Shown here in pieces: positions 36,202 through 48,300 of a stretch of 64,000 nucleotides of DNA. Source of the DNA: Phoronis australis (Eukaryota; Phoronida; Phoronidae); assembly GCA_002633005.1 (NCBI GenBank), contig NMRA01000811.1, positions 59,690 through 123,689 of the forward strand, read 5' to 3'. The notes below the pieces were generated by a model. The model did no database searches and was not told the origin of the DNA. It saw only the letters and a program-made list of their open reading frames with translations. Every line of letters begins with the position of its first letter. Position 1 is the stretch's first letter. The position numbers and the translations under genes are program-made.

Positions 36202-38577
36202 ATGCTAACAGTTACCGAAAATACGCATATGGTTGTACTTTTTGAAAATTTTCCGAAAGTACGCCGATTGGCGCACTTGCTTTGTGGTGAGTCTACATTT
36301 TCGGAAATTCCCGGTAATTGTCATTTGACGTGTACGATTGGTGACGTCGACCTATTCGTGACGTATTCACTTTACAAATTTCGTAAAATGAACCCGGGAA
36401 TGGCTCACAGAGTCATTCAAAACTTTATAAAAGTTACGATATCATGGTTTTTAGACTTTATTTTGCGAATTGTGCTGAGAACGACAGAGAAAGTTTACTT
36501 TGTCACAAGGAAATTTCCTCACATTGCGTCTTTTAGCAAGAAAGACGCTTCTGGAACCACGGCAGTGAGTGACAAGTGGTCAGGAGACGCATCTGACGCG
36601 TCTAAAACTATTCAGAAAGCAAACGTTGACACTAAATTAATGGAATCTTATGTCAGGTGTGTAACAGATTTGTGTTGTCTTCTTGTGATAGCATCACGCC
36701 GCAAAAAGGCAAACGCTGTCGACAAATCAATGGACCTCGGTGGGCATGTCACCGAGTGTGAAGTCGAGTGCAAAATTGGAAACTCGACAACCATCTACAA
36801 AGAAGACGCTAAATGTGAAAGAAACACTTCGGAAGAAGTGTCCCGCGATTCCACAGAGAACGACGTGAAGGTAAAACACAATGTCCATGAAAATACGGAT
36901 CTAACAATTGTACATAAAGACCAGATTGATGACCCTGATGCTGAAGGGAGAGAAGTCGTACAATTGAACCTTAGAAACAAACCAGACGACGTCGAAGATG
37001 TTCAACAGGAAGTCATTCAACTGTCACGTACCACTGGATTCGCGGTGAAATCTGAAAGCAACCCCGTTCAGAATGACCACTTAGAAGACGCCACACTGTC
37101 TGGTTTCACTAAGACAACTGATTCTACAGTTTCGGAGGAAGTGTACCCCATTTCAGCAAAGAAAGATGAGAACATCAAGAGCAATATGCATGAGAAGATA
37201 GATCTACCAGATGTAGATAAAGACACTATTAGTGACCCTGATGAGAGAGGGAGGAAAGTAGTAGAATTGGATAGCAGAAAAAAACCAGGTGACGTTGACC
37301 ATGTTAGACAGGAAGTCATCCAACCGTCAGACATGACTGGGTTCGATGATGCGGCTGATGGTATGGAGAAAGTCCTGAAATCCAAAAGTAAAAGCGTTGA
37401 AGGTTACCACTTTGGAGAAGCCACAACGTCGACCGAGTCTGTAGATTCAGAGGAAGTATGCCACATTTCCGCAGACAAAGAGGAATTGGTGAAGAAGAAT
37501 GTCCATGCAAAGACGGATCTAAAACAGTTACTGGCAAGTCAAATCCCTATTATTACACCCGACGAAGAAAGTTGTATCGAAATACGAAATATTGAGATCA
37601 TTCCAGTAGACACCACACTTTGTGACATTCATGGGTTGCCTTACGGTGCAACATTCTTTTCTACTGAATGAGCAGCTTCAGAAACCATCTGCCACAGCTC
37701 TGCACGTATGATTGACACTGGAGAGAGAGAAGTCGGTAAACTGGAAGGTAGAAATAAGTCAGGCGACGTTGGAGAAGTTCGACAGAAAGTCATCCTCTCT
37801 TCAGGTATTGCTGAGTTCGCTGACAATGATGATAGTAGGGAGAAAGTCCTGAAATCCGAAAGCAAATTCGTTGGAAGTGGTCACTTAGAAGACATCACAC
37901 TGTCTGATTTCAAAGATTTGACCGAGCCTACAGTTTCCTCTGCGATTGGGAAAACGTTTACACAGGACACACGACGCTCCACATCTGCGACTCTGTGCAG
38001 CAAATCAGGCAGCGTCGAAGGTATAAGCCCAGAGGGTGCAAATCTGCACAGCTTCGCCAAGTTGTCCCTAGATGCTATTTCTTCTCATACTGCAAATCTT
38101 TTAGAGTACACGTTTGTACCTGAAACTGACGAGAAGGACAAAATAAAATTTCAGGGCAGCGGTCTGTCCAACAAAAGTGTAGATATGCGATTGGACGACA
38201 TTAAACCTTCTAATGTCGCCACCCAGCCTCACAATCACATTTCGTTTGGGAGGTTGCATTTTCCAAAGAATATTGATGTGCCCGTAATCAGTAAAGATGA
38301 CATTAATGTCACAAATCGTCAAGCTAAGAACGAACCAGAGGAGGTTGAGGATGCTCGCCTAGAAGACGGCAGATTGTCGCCTTTTGCAACGTTGCTTCAG
38401 TATGATTTTTGTTTTGCTGCTGGGGATAATTCAACGGACACTGAATACGACGGGAAAAGTAAAACAAGATTGCAAATTAGCGGCAAGCCATACATCATGG
38501 AGGGCATTCGTTCAGAAGATGTCGAGGCGTTTGTGGATGTGCCTCTTGACGACGATTCCTCTGTTTCAGCAAAATAA
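36202..38577 (+). CDS. Unrecognised repeat-containing protein; 2.4-kb frame with one in-frame TGA
   Basis: I do not recognise this protein. The frame from ATG 36202 is open for 489 codons to TGA 37669-37671, then stays open in the same phase for about 300 more codons to TAA 38575-38577. The first third has hydrophobic segments (TISWFLDFILRIVL; CCLLVIAS). The rest is acidic and lysine-rich, with three repeats of about 100 codons starting EEV near 36832, 37135 and 37450, each with ..DL..., GREVV/GRKVV and a following VxxVxQxVI. The third repeat carries an extra 50-60 codons that contain the TGA. A 171-nt intron (37527-37697: CA|gttact to ccacag|C) would remove the TGA in frame. Alternatives are stop readthrough, a nonsense allele or a decaying gene. 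A pseudogene or domesticated element is possible. Confidence 0.5.
37527..37697 (+). other. Possible intron removing the in-frame TGA
   Basis: It begins gttact (weak donor) and ends ctgccacag. At 171 nt, exactly 57 codons, excision keeps frame and brings the third repeat close to the length of the other two. Weak donor and unproven. Confidence 0.3.
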
Positions 38578-38578
38578 A
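38573..38578 (+). terminator. AATAAA overlapping the stop codon of the unknown frame
   Basis: The hexamer spans the final codon and TAA (gcaaaATAAATG context). If it is used, the transcript would have almost no 3'UTR; it may be coincidental. Confidence 0.25.
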
Positions 38579-39696
38579 TGTAAGTGTAGCTGCAAAGTGT
38601 ATTTTAAGTGTACTTAAGCTGAAAGTGCGTTGAAGACTCCCTAACTCCCTAATTTAATGAAACACTTATCTCTTTCCGCCTATATAGACTGATACACGAC
38701 CGGTTACACAGCCGTCTAGACATTGCATGTCAAGTTGAAAACTGGCCAGTCGGGGTTTTGAGTCAGCAAAAAGTGTGCCAAAATTTCCCGTTTTCAGAGG
38801 CACTCTCGTCGTTATATAGGGTAGTAGCCAGCACACCAACTCAGGACAACTGGAATGTCTGATCGCGCCAAAATTCCGAAATATCATTCAATGCGTATTC
38901 ATTAACTACCCGGATTTAACAATCGTGTATGAGGGGAGAATAATTTGTTCAAATCGTCGATAATAGTAAATCAATCCAGTTTTATTTCCGAAGTCCCTAA
39001 TATTGCATCACTGTTATTTGGCCAACTTTTCCAAAATTGCATCATTTCGTGCTAACAGAAGATGGAATCTAAACCCTTGTGATGAGACAAACTACACGTA
39101 ACTGTCCGACCTAGGCAAAGTGAACGTTGAAGCCAGATTATTAGAGTTAATAAGGTGTTTTAGGTCTTCCATCTTTGGATTGTTAAGTGGATAGGAATAA
39201 CCCCTTTATTAATATAGCAGCCTAGAAAGTGAAACGCCTTACAAAAAAGGTTCAACATACCTTTTCAAAACTAATGACATTGTCCAAGATCTCGATGGTA
39301 GGCCTATTGAGTGAACTCCTTTCTATCGTACTGATAAAAAGGAAGCGCCAGAAAACAGATGTACCTGACCGCGTCTAAGCACCGACCGTGGACTAACTTT
39401 AGGGTGTAAGCACTGATTGAATTTTCTAACATTTTGAATTTGGAATTCAATAAATTTTTGCTTTGACACCCAGAATCAACTCTTTCGTTGAACTTTCAAT
39501 ATTATTGAAAACATGGGAATCTTTTCATGCAGCGCCCCCTAGTTTAAAGAGGTAAGTACCTAGTATTCATTCTCATTAATTATTGGTTTTAATTATTTAT
39601 CATTGAGAATGAATAGGTGTTTATGGGCTGTTAAAGGCTCACTGGAATCTTCAGATATGTTCTTAGAAAATAATGCACGTAAAAGAGAAGCTTATA

Positions 39697-40256
39697 CCGG
39701 GATTTTCAGTAGATAAGCGCACACGATGAAACGCCCATGGGCGTTCATTTGGTGTCACAACTTCTGGTGTCAAAGTGTCCACATAGTGGGGCGTTAAGTG
39801 TCCAAATAGTTGGACGTCAAGTGTCCACTTAGTGGGGCGTTAAGTGTCCAAATAGTGACGCGTCAAGTGTCCAAACAGTGGGGCGTTAAGTGTCCAAATA
39901 GTGGGGCGTCAAGTGTCCAAACAGTGGGGCGTCAAGTGTCCAAACAGGTGGGCATTTATTCAGAAAATGCCCTCGTAAAGCCCACTCAGCGTCAACTTTT
40001 TGTCACAAATTCAGTTTTTTGGAGCATTTATTACATGTAAAAACGAACAAAATGTTGGCGAACTATGCATTTAAGCCTATACACATCAAATTTAAAAAAA
40101 GTTTTAAGTAAAATACATGTATGCCAAAGTCGGCAAAATTATGACTTCGTTTAAAAGCCCCCCTGTTCCGAATAAACGCCCAGACGCTTATTTGGTATTA
40201 CTAAAACGATTGAAATTGAAATACACGCCCATGGGCTTATCTACGGAAAATCCCGG
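39697..40256. mobile_element. Nonautonomous inverted-repeat element (MITE-like) flanked by TA
   Basis: Left end ccgggattttcagtagataa and right end, reverse-complemented, ccgggattttccgtagataa form a 22-base terminal inverted repeat with one mismatch. Both ends are flanked by TA, as expected for Tc1/mariner-type insertion. The 560 bp encode nothing. Palindromes cgcccatgggcg lie just inside. Confidence 0.75.
39773..39955. repeat. 23-bp minisatellite, 8 copies, inside the MITE-like element
   Basis: Units of aagtgtccaaatagtggggc plus gtc/gtt. The other element copies (35084, 42083) have a single unit, so it expanded after insertion. Confidence 0.9.
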
Positions 40257-40805
40257 TACTACTTCTGTTACTGCAGTTCAGTGAATCACCAACTTGATCT
40301 GGAGTGCGAAACTCGAGATTTAACAATGAAATTTGAGGTATAGTATGAAAGCAAGATAGCACAATTCTGACATATTTAAAATGAAATTTCGTCGCGACAC
40401 TACATATAACGCCACAATGTAATCCTCGTTCTTTGCAACTGACCACGCCTGTCGCTGGACATCCTAGTAATATGCAGGCTAACGCGCCACGTCAGTCAAT
40501 GTGTTGATTGTCAGTGAGTGATGGGTTTGGGCAGTGATGGAGTGGGGCTGTCGTTTGTCTCGGTATAAGCCTAGTGTAATGATGTGGTCAAATCTCGGAA
40601 GCGTGAAACGGCGGGTCCAGATTTTGAAATTAGTCAATTTAGTCCACTACTAGTAGAAGGTGAACCGTCCGTGCCCCTAATGCAATATATACTGTGTTGG
40701 GGATATTTCAATAAATCGCACGACGACGTCACCATTAGTTTAATCAACTACTCCTGTCTTTAAAAATCGTCATCTTTTCCCCGTCGATTGATGACATCGT
40801 GTGAG
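40257..40805. other. Intergenic, no gene recognised
   Basis: No supported frame. The last ~135 bases resemble 43170-43312 at roughly 90 per cent identity, which places this segment in duplicated block 3. Confidence 0.5.
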
Positions 40806-40806
40806 N
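40806..40806. other. Single N: assembly join 3
   Basis: About 139 bases to its right, the sequence restarts at the equivalent of 38569. As at the other two Ns, a contig join is the simplest explanation. Confidence 0.75.
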
Positions 40807-42082
40807 TCAATTCTGAGCGCATTTTTAACACTTTTAACGTTTTTTATCATAAAATACACTACACATCCGTGTATGTTTTGCAGCCATCAACTGAAGTCTC
40901 TGCCATGCACACATATTGAATGTAAATTGCATGAAGACAGGCAAAATAATTGAAAGTGTAGCTGCAAAGTGTATTTTAAGAGTACTTAAGCTGAAAGTGC
41001 GTTGAAGACTCCCTAACTCCCTAATTTAATGAAACACTTCTCTCTTTCCGCCTATATAGACTGATACATGACCGGTTACACAGCCGTCTAGACAATGCAT
41101 GTCAAGTTGAAAACTGACCAGTCAAGACAGATCATTCGGGGTTTTGAGTCAGTAAAAAGTGTGCCAAAATTTCCCGTTTTCAGAGGCAGTCTCGTCGTTG
41201 TATAGGGTAGTAGCAAGCACACCAAGTCAGGACAACTGGAATATCTGATCGCGCCAAAATTCCGAAATTTCAGTCAATGCGTATTCATTAACGACCCGGA
41301 TTTAACAATCATGTATGAGGGGAGAATAATTTGTTCAAATCGTCGATAATTTTAATCAATCCAGTTTTATTTCCGAAGTCCCTAATATTGCATCACTGTT
41401 GGCCAACTTTTCCAAAATTGCATCATTTCGTGTTAACAGAAGATGGAATCTAAACCCTTGTGATGAGACAAACTACACGTTACTGTCCGACCGAGGCAAA
41501 GTGAACGTTGAAGCCAGATTATTAGAGTTAATAAGGTGTTTTAGGTCTTCCATCTTTGGATTGTTTGTGTGAGTGGATATGAATTACCCCTTTATTAATA
41601 TAGCAGCCTAGAAAGTGAAACGCCTTACAAAAAAGGATCAACATACCTTTTCAAAACTAATGACATTGTCCAAGATCTCGATGGCAGGCCTATTGAGTGA
41701 ACTCCTTTCTATCGTACTGATAAAAAGGAAGCGCCAGAAAACAGATGTACCTGACCGCGTCTAAGCACCGACCGTGGACTAACTTTAGGGTGTAAGCACT
41801 GATTGAATTTTCTAACATTTTGAATTTGGCATTCAATGAATTTTTGCTTTGACACCCAGAATCAACTCTTACGTTGTATTTTCAATATTATTGAAAACAT
41901 GGGAATCTTTTCATGCAGCGCCCCCTAGTTTAAAGAGGTAAGTACCTTGTATTCATTCTCATTAATGATTCGTTTTAATTATTTGTCATATAGACTGAAT
42001 AGGTATTTATGGGCTGTTAAAAGCTCACTGGAATCTTCAGATATGTTAATAGAAAATAATGCACGTAAAAGAGAAGCTTATT

Positions 42083-42322
42083 CCGGGATTTTCCGTAGAT
42101 AAGCACACACGATGAAACGCCTATGGGCGTTCATTTGGTGTTACAACTTCTGGTGTCAAGTGCCAAATAGTGGGGCGTTTATTCGGAAAATGTCCAATCA
42201 ACGTCAACTTTTTGCCACTAATTCAGTTTTGTGTAGCATTTATCTCTTTTAAAAACGAACAAGGTGTTGGCGAATTATGCGTTTATACACATAAAATTTA
42301 AAAACGCAGTTTTACGTAAAAT
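42083..42322. mobile_element. Truncated copy 3 of the inverted-repeat element
   Basis: Begins ccgggattttccgtagataa like the intact copy and follows it to about 42322. The right half and right terminus are missing where another repeat-bounded segment starts. Confidence 0.65.
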
Positions 42323-42334
42323 ACCGTCAGAGGT

Positions 42335-43143
42335 CCTAAAGTCGTGAGTGCCCTTTTAAAAGTCGTGAACTATATCGTTTCCTCTTCTGTGCGGTCCCGC
42401 GATATCTGGCGTTGAAATTTCCAGCGTTCGTCTGCTTACGAACGTCAGACGAATACCCGGACGTGTTGGTATTCACAATATGATAACAAACAGTTAGTGA
42501 GTGAGTGGCTTCTTTCTTCAAATGTATCGTAAAAACAGCATATTTCACTAATCTACTTTTTTGTGCATTTTCAGCCAGGATATATTTTCGAAAATATTTA
42601 TCGTTCAGATTTACTCAAAGACGCGCTCCAGGGGTAGCTTGAACAATGTATCAAAATGTCCCAGAGTCGATCAAGGTTTTGTAAGGCCAATGCAATAAAA
42701 TACAGAGAGATAATTGATGCCGGGTTCTTAGCGTTTTACGTGAACATCCCTCGTTGAAAACGTCTGTGCACATCAAAGTTGGGTGCACACATATAACCAT
42801 TCATTTCAACTGAAACTGAATAAATAAATGTTGCAATGCATTTTTATGTCGTCTAGGTAATTGTAAGCACTGTAGTTGATTTGTGTGGTCTTACGTCGGG
42901 CATTTCCGTCTAAATGAAACGGGGGGTCACGACTTCAGGGCCTCATTCAAAATGGCCGGCGGACATCACATGAACGACCATTTCAAAACTCTGCTTACGG
43001 AGACAAACAAGGATTAAGATAGGTAAAACATGTATATTTGTGAAGGCTGATATATGTCCATGATATCACATGAGCAGTTGCTAACGGACATTGGGTAGTA
43101 TGACCATCAGCTGCTTATTATGCTTATCGTTCACGACTTTAGG
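42335..43143. mobile_element. Possible terminal-inverted-repeat element, present in copy B only
   Basis: Bounded by cctaaagtcgtga (42335-42347) and its exact reverse complement tcacgactttagg (43131-43143), with further aagtcgtgaac and gtcacgactt motifs inside. It has no coding capacity and no convincing target duplication. Confidence 0.35.
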
Positions 43144-43312
43144 GCACTGGTGTCTACATGAAAGCCAAAGCCGTCCGTTCCCCTAATACGATATATACTG
43201 TGATGGAGATATTTTAATAAATAGCACGACGACGTCACCATTAGTCTAATCTCCCACTCCTTTCTTAAATCGTCATCTTTTCCCAGTCGAGTGATGACAT
43301 CGTATGAGAACG

Positions 43313-43990
43313 CTCCCTTAGCCGAAAATGACAAGCTCCTGGCCGTCGACTTCCTTATTTGGAAAGTCAGGTAAGTTGATTAGCCTAACATAAACTAGGT
43401 GTCGCATCAGTGCTTCGCATTTACTGGGAATTATCCAGCCAGCGCAGTATACGCGGATAGCGAGATTATAAATTTGTTGCCTATAACCTGCGGACATCAA
43501 CGTGGGAGAACTACAGTGACGAGGGGACCAATACTGCGCCCGTTGGGAGGACCAGACTTCGCAGCTAAGTTAAACCACGTGACCAATCTTGAACTGCATA
43601 GACCAGAGCCGTCTAGTCTCTGCTGTGGCTAATTTTGGGTGGAACCCCTTTGTTTTGTTTCTTTAACGCGGCGAGTTAGCGCTGATAATTACACAAGATG
43701 ATACCATGGCTTAAACGGAGTTTACTGATTGCAATGGGAAGATTCACACAGGGGAACCTGGTTTATTACTGTTTGAAGTTGGCGACTTCGACTTGCCTAA
43801 TTAGCGTTGTGAGGGAATTTCTCCATTACTTCTCTTATGTAATTGCTGCCAGACCCAGGCTATCAGTCACGATGAGCGAGAAAAACGGGGATGCGCATGC
43901 GCATGCCAAATATTCTCCCTCTGCTGTTACTGACTTTGGTATGGAATAGTTCTGCTTAACTGGTCAGGTAATGAGCACGGAGTCAGTAGT
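43313..43990. other. Intergenic, nothing recognised
   Basis: No exon, RNA gene or repeat that I can support between duplicated block 3 and the APCDD1 3' end. Confidence 0.5.
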
Positions 43991-44000
43991 AAAATATATA

Positions 44001-44006
44001 TTTATT
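44001..44006 (-). terminator. Poly(A) signal for APCDD1 (AATAAA on the minus strand)
   Basis: tttatt on the plus strand, about 0.6 kb beyond the APCDD1 stop, in an A+T-rich tract. It would give a 3'UTR of about 0.6 kb (44000-44614). Confidence 0.5.
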
Positions 44007-44614
44007 TATATACTGGCGTCCAATAAACATTCTTTTAATTAAATAATTAAATAGTTATATGATCAATGTGGTATATAAACTACAGTCAACAAATACATTT
44101 GACAATCACAAAACATAGTACGCACGAGATGAGGTATGACACTAGTGTTCGCGCCTTGCACTGAGAATGGTGCCGCTGCACCCGGAAATCGTCGCGGGCG
44201 TTTACCTTGCGTTTCGTTCACAATGCGCAACACCTGCTGCAAAACACAAGCACTGAAAACTTTGCGTGGTTTAATTGCCAATTTTTAACTTGCAAAGTAG
44301 AACATTTAAAATTTCTTTCGTGAATCGGGATGCATTTTTCATTTAGCAGCGAGTTAAGCGGGTAAACGGAATCGTGAAAGAAACGCATGTCTGAACAACA
44401 ATACATAACACTGATATCAGACTGAAGTATCTAACGTTTTGTACCTCTCAAGTCATCTGCCTTGCCGTGAGCTGAAAACTAGTATTCTGCAGTTTCCCGC
44501 GTTGCAAATGACGGAAAGAGATCCTGATTGGTTTCTTTTGTACCTACAAAACGGTAAACAGCCCTCCTACTTTTACAAAAATTACAACCATCACTATGAC
44601 ACCTGGCGTCGCGT

Positions 44615-45367
44615 TTACAAAACAATAACGAGCAAACCGATTGCGATAGCAATCGTCGACAACGACCATGGTGCGTGGCGTAGACTAGCCCCTCTGAGTC
44701 GCTCCCAATACTTTGATTCATTTTCCATGGACGAAGCTTGCTTTTCGTCGTAATTGCATCGCATCAATGGTGACTGGAAAGCCGTGGCACGTTTCAACGG
44801 TGAATTGGGACTGGAACCGTCACTCGGCCTCTTGCCCAGTGCCAGTAACAGTCCATGTCTGTTCTTTTCAAGCCTCACAACCTCGAATTCAATGTACGGA
44901 ATCTTAATTCCCAAAATTACACACCCTTTGGTAACGGTGACGTCTTGTTCAACTCCACGAACCCAAACATTCTGCCCGCAACCAATTTTGTCATTCAGAT
45001 TATACGTGACCAATTCATCTTCTGGCGTAACAGCCAGCTTATCAACTCTAAATCTGAAGTTTTCGGTGTTTTCCATAATGGACGAGTGTGATTCGTGGTA
45101 GTAATAGCCAGTCGCACTTAAAGTAAAGCTGGGATCCTCACACCACGGGTCCCTCGCGAACTGAAAGACACCGGACCAAGTTCCTTTCGTAGGATCGAAG
45201 GTCACCTTCCGCGTAAGGTACTGTCCATTTGGGCGACTCTCGCACCCTGTGCTCACCCACTCTCCGTACAACCTTCGCAGGCTGACTGTGTGGAGTCGAT
45301 GTAACGTAGGGGGTTCAACATCAGTCGCTTTCGATAACGCCCGGCAGGTGGCACCACACCCGTGATT
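44615..45367 (-). CDS. APCDD1: APCDD1 last exon (second APCDD1 domain and membrane tail)
   Basis: Acceptor tttgtag, 250 codons plus stop. It opens NHGCGATC, then LYGEWVSTGCESRP, DPWCEDPSF, KGCVILGIKIPYIEFEV and GKRPSDGSSPNSPLKRAT, and finishes with a hydrophobic tail and no cytoplasmic residues. The ending suggests a GPI signal or a tail embedded in the membrane. Confidence 0.95.
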   Translation of the reverse strand, partial: NHGCGATCRALSKATDVEPPTLHRLHTVSLRRLYGEWVSTGCESRPNGQYLTRKVTFDPTKGTWSGVFQFARDPWCEDPSFTLSATGYYYHESHSSIMENTENFRFRVDKLAVTPEDELVTYNLNDKIGCGQNVWVRGVEQDVTVTKGCVILGIKIPYIEFEVVRLEKNRHGLLLALGKRPSDGSSPNSPLKRATAFQSPLMRCNYDEKQASSMENESKYWERLRGASLRHAPWSLSTIAIAIGLLVIVL

Positions 45368-48300
45368 CTACAAAAAGCCACCAACAGAAATAAAAAGTAC
45401 GCAAAGCTTTCTCAATAAAACAAACCACAAATGCACGTTTTAACTTTTTAAAACACCACAGGCTGCAGTTTACACATACAAACAAGTTTGGCAAAAAAAA
45501 TCACATCTGCAGTATTCGTGCATAAGTTTCTAATTAGATGCCACAAGTTTAACCAATATCTTTTTACCAAAGACGTTTGAAATTAGAAAAATATGATTGA
45601 ATTGCCTGCCGCACTCGGACTTCAAATGCATATCTTTCACGTTTGCCTGTTTGATGTTATGAAGCCGTCTGAATAAAAAAACATTCGGACATTTAAAGGG
45701 TTAGCAAACCGGTGCTTCATTCAGTCATAAACAAGTTTTCAATTAGGACACTAACTGTCGGCCTCGTCTTGTTCCTTACACTCATTTGAAAGGATTTCCA
45801 TGCTTAAAAAATAACAAAATCTTTGCTTTAGACCCGACCATTAACTGATTGCTCACAGGGAGTTACTCCAACCGCTACCTAGGCGGTACGGCCGGCCTGG
45901 GAACCGTGAAATTCCGCGGGAATTTCAGGCGCTTCCTGGTAACCAATTTCTGTTCAAAGACTAGAACGCCACGAAGTTGTTTTGGAAGTGCAAATACGGG
46001 TCGATGTTTCAACACCAGAACATTGTTTGTGGCGAATTAAAATAGCGGTCGTCTTTGCGAACTGATGGCATGTGTTCTTCTCAAGCACAGTGACTTTTAT
46101 ATTTTTAAGAAAAAAAAACCGCTGGAAACACAATCATGCATTACGTTTGCTACGGATGTTAATATTTATGAGTTAAATGCTACAACACCATCATATTCCG
46201 ATGTCTTGAAACCATCTTATTGAAACATTTCTGGTTGAAGCAACATTTGCAAAATGCCAAACCTTAGTTTACTACGAACCTCGGTTTTAGGGTGCCTCCT
46301 ACGTCATACTAAATCGTTTGTATCGAAAGTCAACATTTCCCCCCCCCCCAAAAAAAAAATTCTGCTCAATATTTTACTTTAAATTTTGAACTTGACCTTA
46401 ATGACGCACTTTTACTGACACCTTTTGCTGAAGGCAGTGGTTACCTTAGTTCCGGCAACAAGAAACAAAGCTGTTCTGTTCAATGTTGACAGTAAAACAA
46501 CTGACGATCTCATTTTGCGAAGGTCATACAGTACACAACGTTTGGAGTCCAGTCCGTACATTCAGCTTAATCAAATGCCCCTGGACAAAATAGTTTAGCT
46601 TTTTGTTTGGTCATCCGTCCATTGTATTGCATTCCTCTGCCCTCTCCAATCGTCATCGGTATTGGTAAATCGTTATCCAAAACAATCGTTATTAAAACCT
46701 GTCAGCCGTGAGATACAGGGAGGAAATCGGTTTCATTTCACGTTTGTGGCCTTTGACAGAGACTCATTGTCTGGTTTTTTATGATTGACTTGTACTCGTT
46801 TCAACGGCTTAATAGGAAATTTAAATCCAGCTTGTGAATGGGAGAGAAAGTTATGGGTCATTTAGTCAACCTGATGCTTTCTGCACCATCTTAATATAAT
46901 GGAAATGAACAAGCTTCCGGGCAAGAAAACTCAAACATTGAGATGACATTAGAGTAAATCTATCACATATAATAAACCGTAAAATGCGCACCTTATAAAG
47001 GTCTGTCTCTGAACCGTAGAAAACTGATGAGTTGTTTGAACCATTTAATTTAACCACGTGGCAAAACCAAAACATGACAAATATGGACTCGTGTTTTTTC
47101 TTATTTTACGTTTTTCATTTTCAAGAGCTAAAGCAGAATAATTTGAAATTACGAAAATCAATTTAAGCTTTTATGGGTTCCCAACACCTGACCACAAGAG
47201 ACAGTCTTTTAAGCTTTTATATCATAGCGGTTGCCACCACAAACTTGATTTTAGCGCTTCAACAAGCTTGTAAAACCACGTGTTTGTTGACCCTTTATGC
47301 GCTTCAGGCTAAATCTAGACATGATACCTGTAGGTTTCCATTAATAAAATATCTTGTTTCCACTTGTATAAATTTGTTTAAAAGTTTTCAATAGTGATTT
47401 GTATGTTTGACTTTTTAAACTATGTGTTAAAACCAGAGCAAACAAAAAATCTATTAGGCGGTGACTTTGGGAACTGAAAACGCTAGACGTTTTCAATTAA
47501 TAGTTTACCTATACAAGCTCGGATGGGATAAACCAAATTAAAATTGGAGTCACGTTTCTAAAGTTGCCAACCCAATTCGCAATAACATGATATATTTTGA
47601 CTAAAGTCTCTATTAATTAACAAATACAGGAGCCACGGGTTTACATACGAGATAATAGTCCGAGGACATTTTTAGCGTTTGCAGAAGCACGAAACACTGT
47701 GCCAATAACAAGGAGTTTAACGAAATCACGACAGGATCATTCGAAGTCCTACTCTATCTTCCCACTGCTACCAAATTACCTATTTTTAGAAGCTGTAATT
47801 TTGTACTTTCATCCTGAGAATAATAATAATGGGACGGTGGTGCCGGAATTTTGCGAAATAAAGTCCGCAAAACAGGAAGAACGACACGATACTTAGAAGC
47901 CCTTCTGTGACAGATACTGTGCTTTAACTTCACTGCTTATACTCAGCAAGTGTACCAGCCTGCTCGGTGAATTTTGCAAGTGTTTTAATGTTTTTCTTAG
48001 CTATGACAGTTTTCACTGAAACTGCTTTACTTCCAAAACATTCTTTTTTAATGCTTTGGTAAGGGAAACGCCAACCGACATGGTGTTCTGGCGTTTCATC
48101 TTCCATCCAGCATTTCGGGCAGCAAAAACCTGTTGCTCGACCCGTTGTTTTCCTATGTTTCTGCAGGTTAAAGTGGCCTGTTATCACCTACATTACCAAC
48201 TGCAATTGAGACCTGGTCAGACTCAAAAGCTTGGTAGTTACCCGGCTCACGACCTCTTTTGTTCTTCTACAGTCAATTTTTCTTAGTCCAAGATGTTTTC

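Larger units (their letters stand above)
38569..40805. repeat. Duplicated block 3, copy A
   Basis: Similar to 40945-43312. Identity is high over 38580-39720, lower near 40670-40805, and interrupted by unmatched segments. Homology begins at the last codons of the unknown frame. Confidence 0.8.
40945..43312. repeat. Duplicated block 3, copy B
   Basis: Re-runs 38569-40805 with a truncated inverted-repeat element (42083-42322) and an extra ~0.8-kb segment. Upstream of 40945 it does not match the unknown frame present beside copy A. Confidence 0.78.

Noticed and set aside
37669-37671. Selenocysteine codon
   Set aside because: No neighbouring selenoprotein motif and no SECIS-like structure that I could see; an intron or nonsense allele is simpler.
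44439-45101. Plus-strand frames over 44.4-45.1 kb
   Set aside because: They are antisense shadows of the APCDD1 last exon, which has clear homology on the minus strand.
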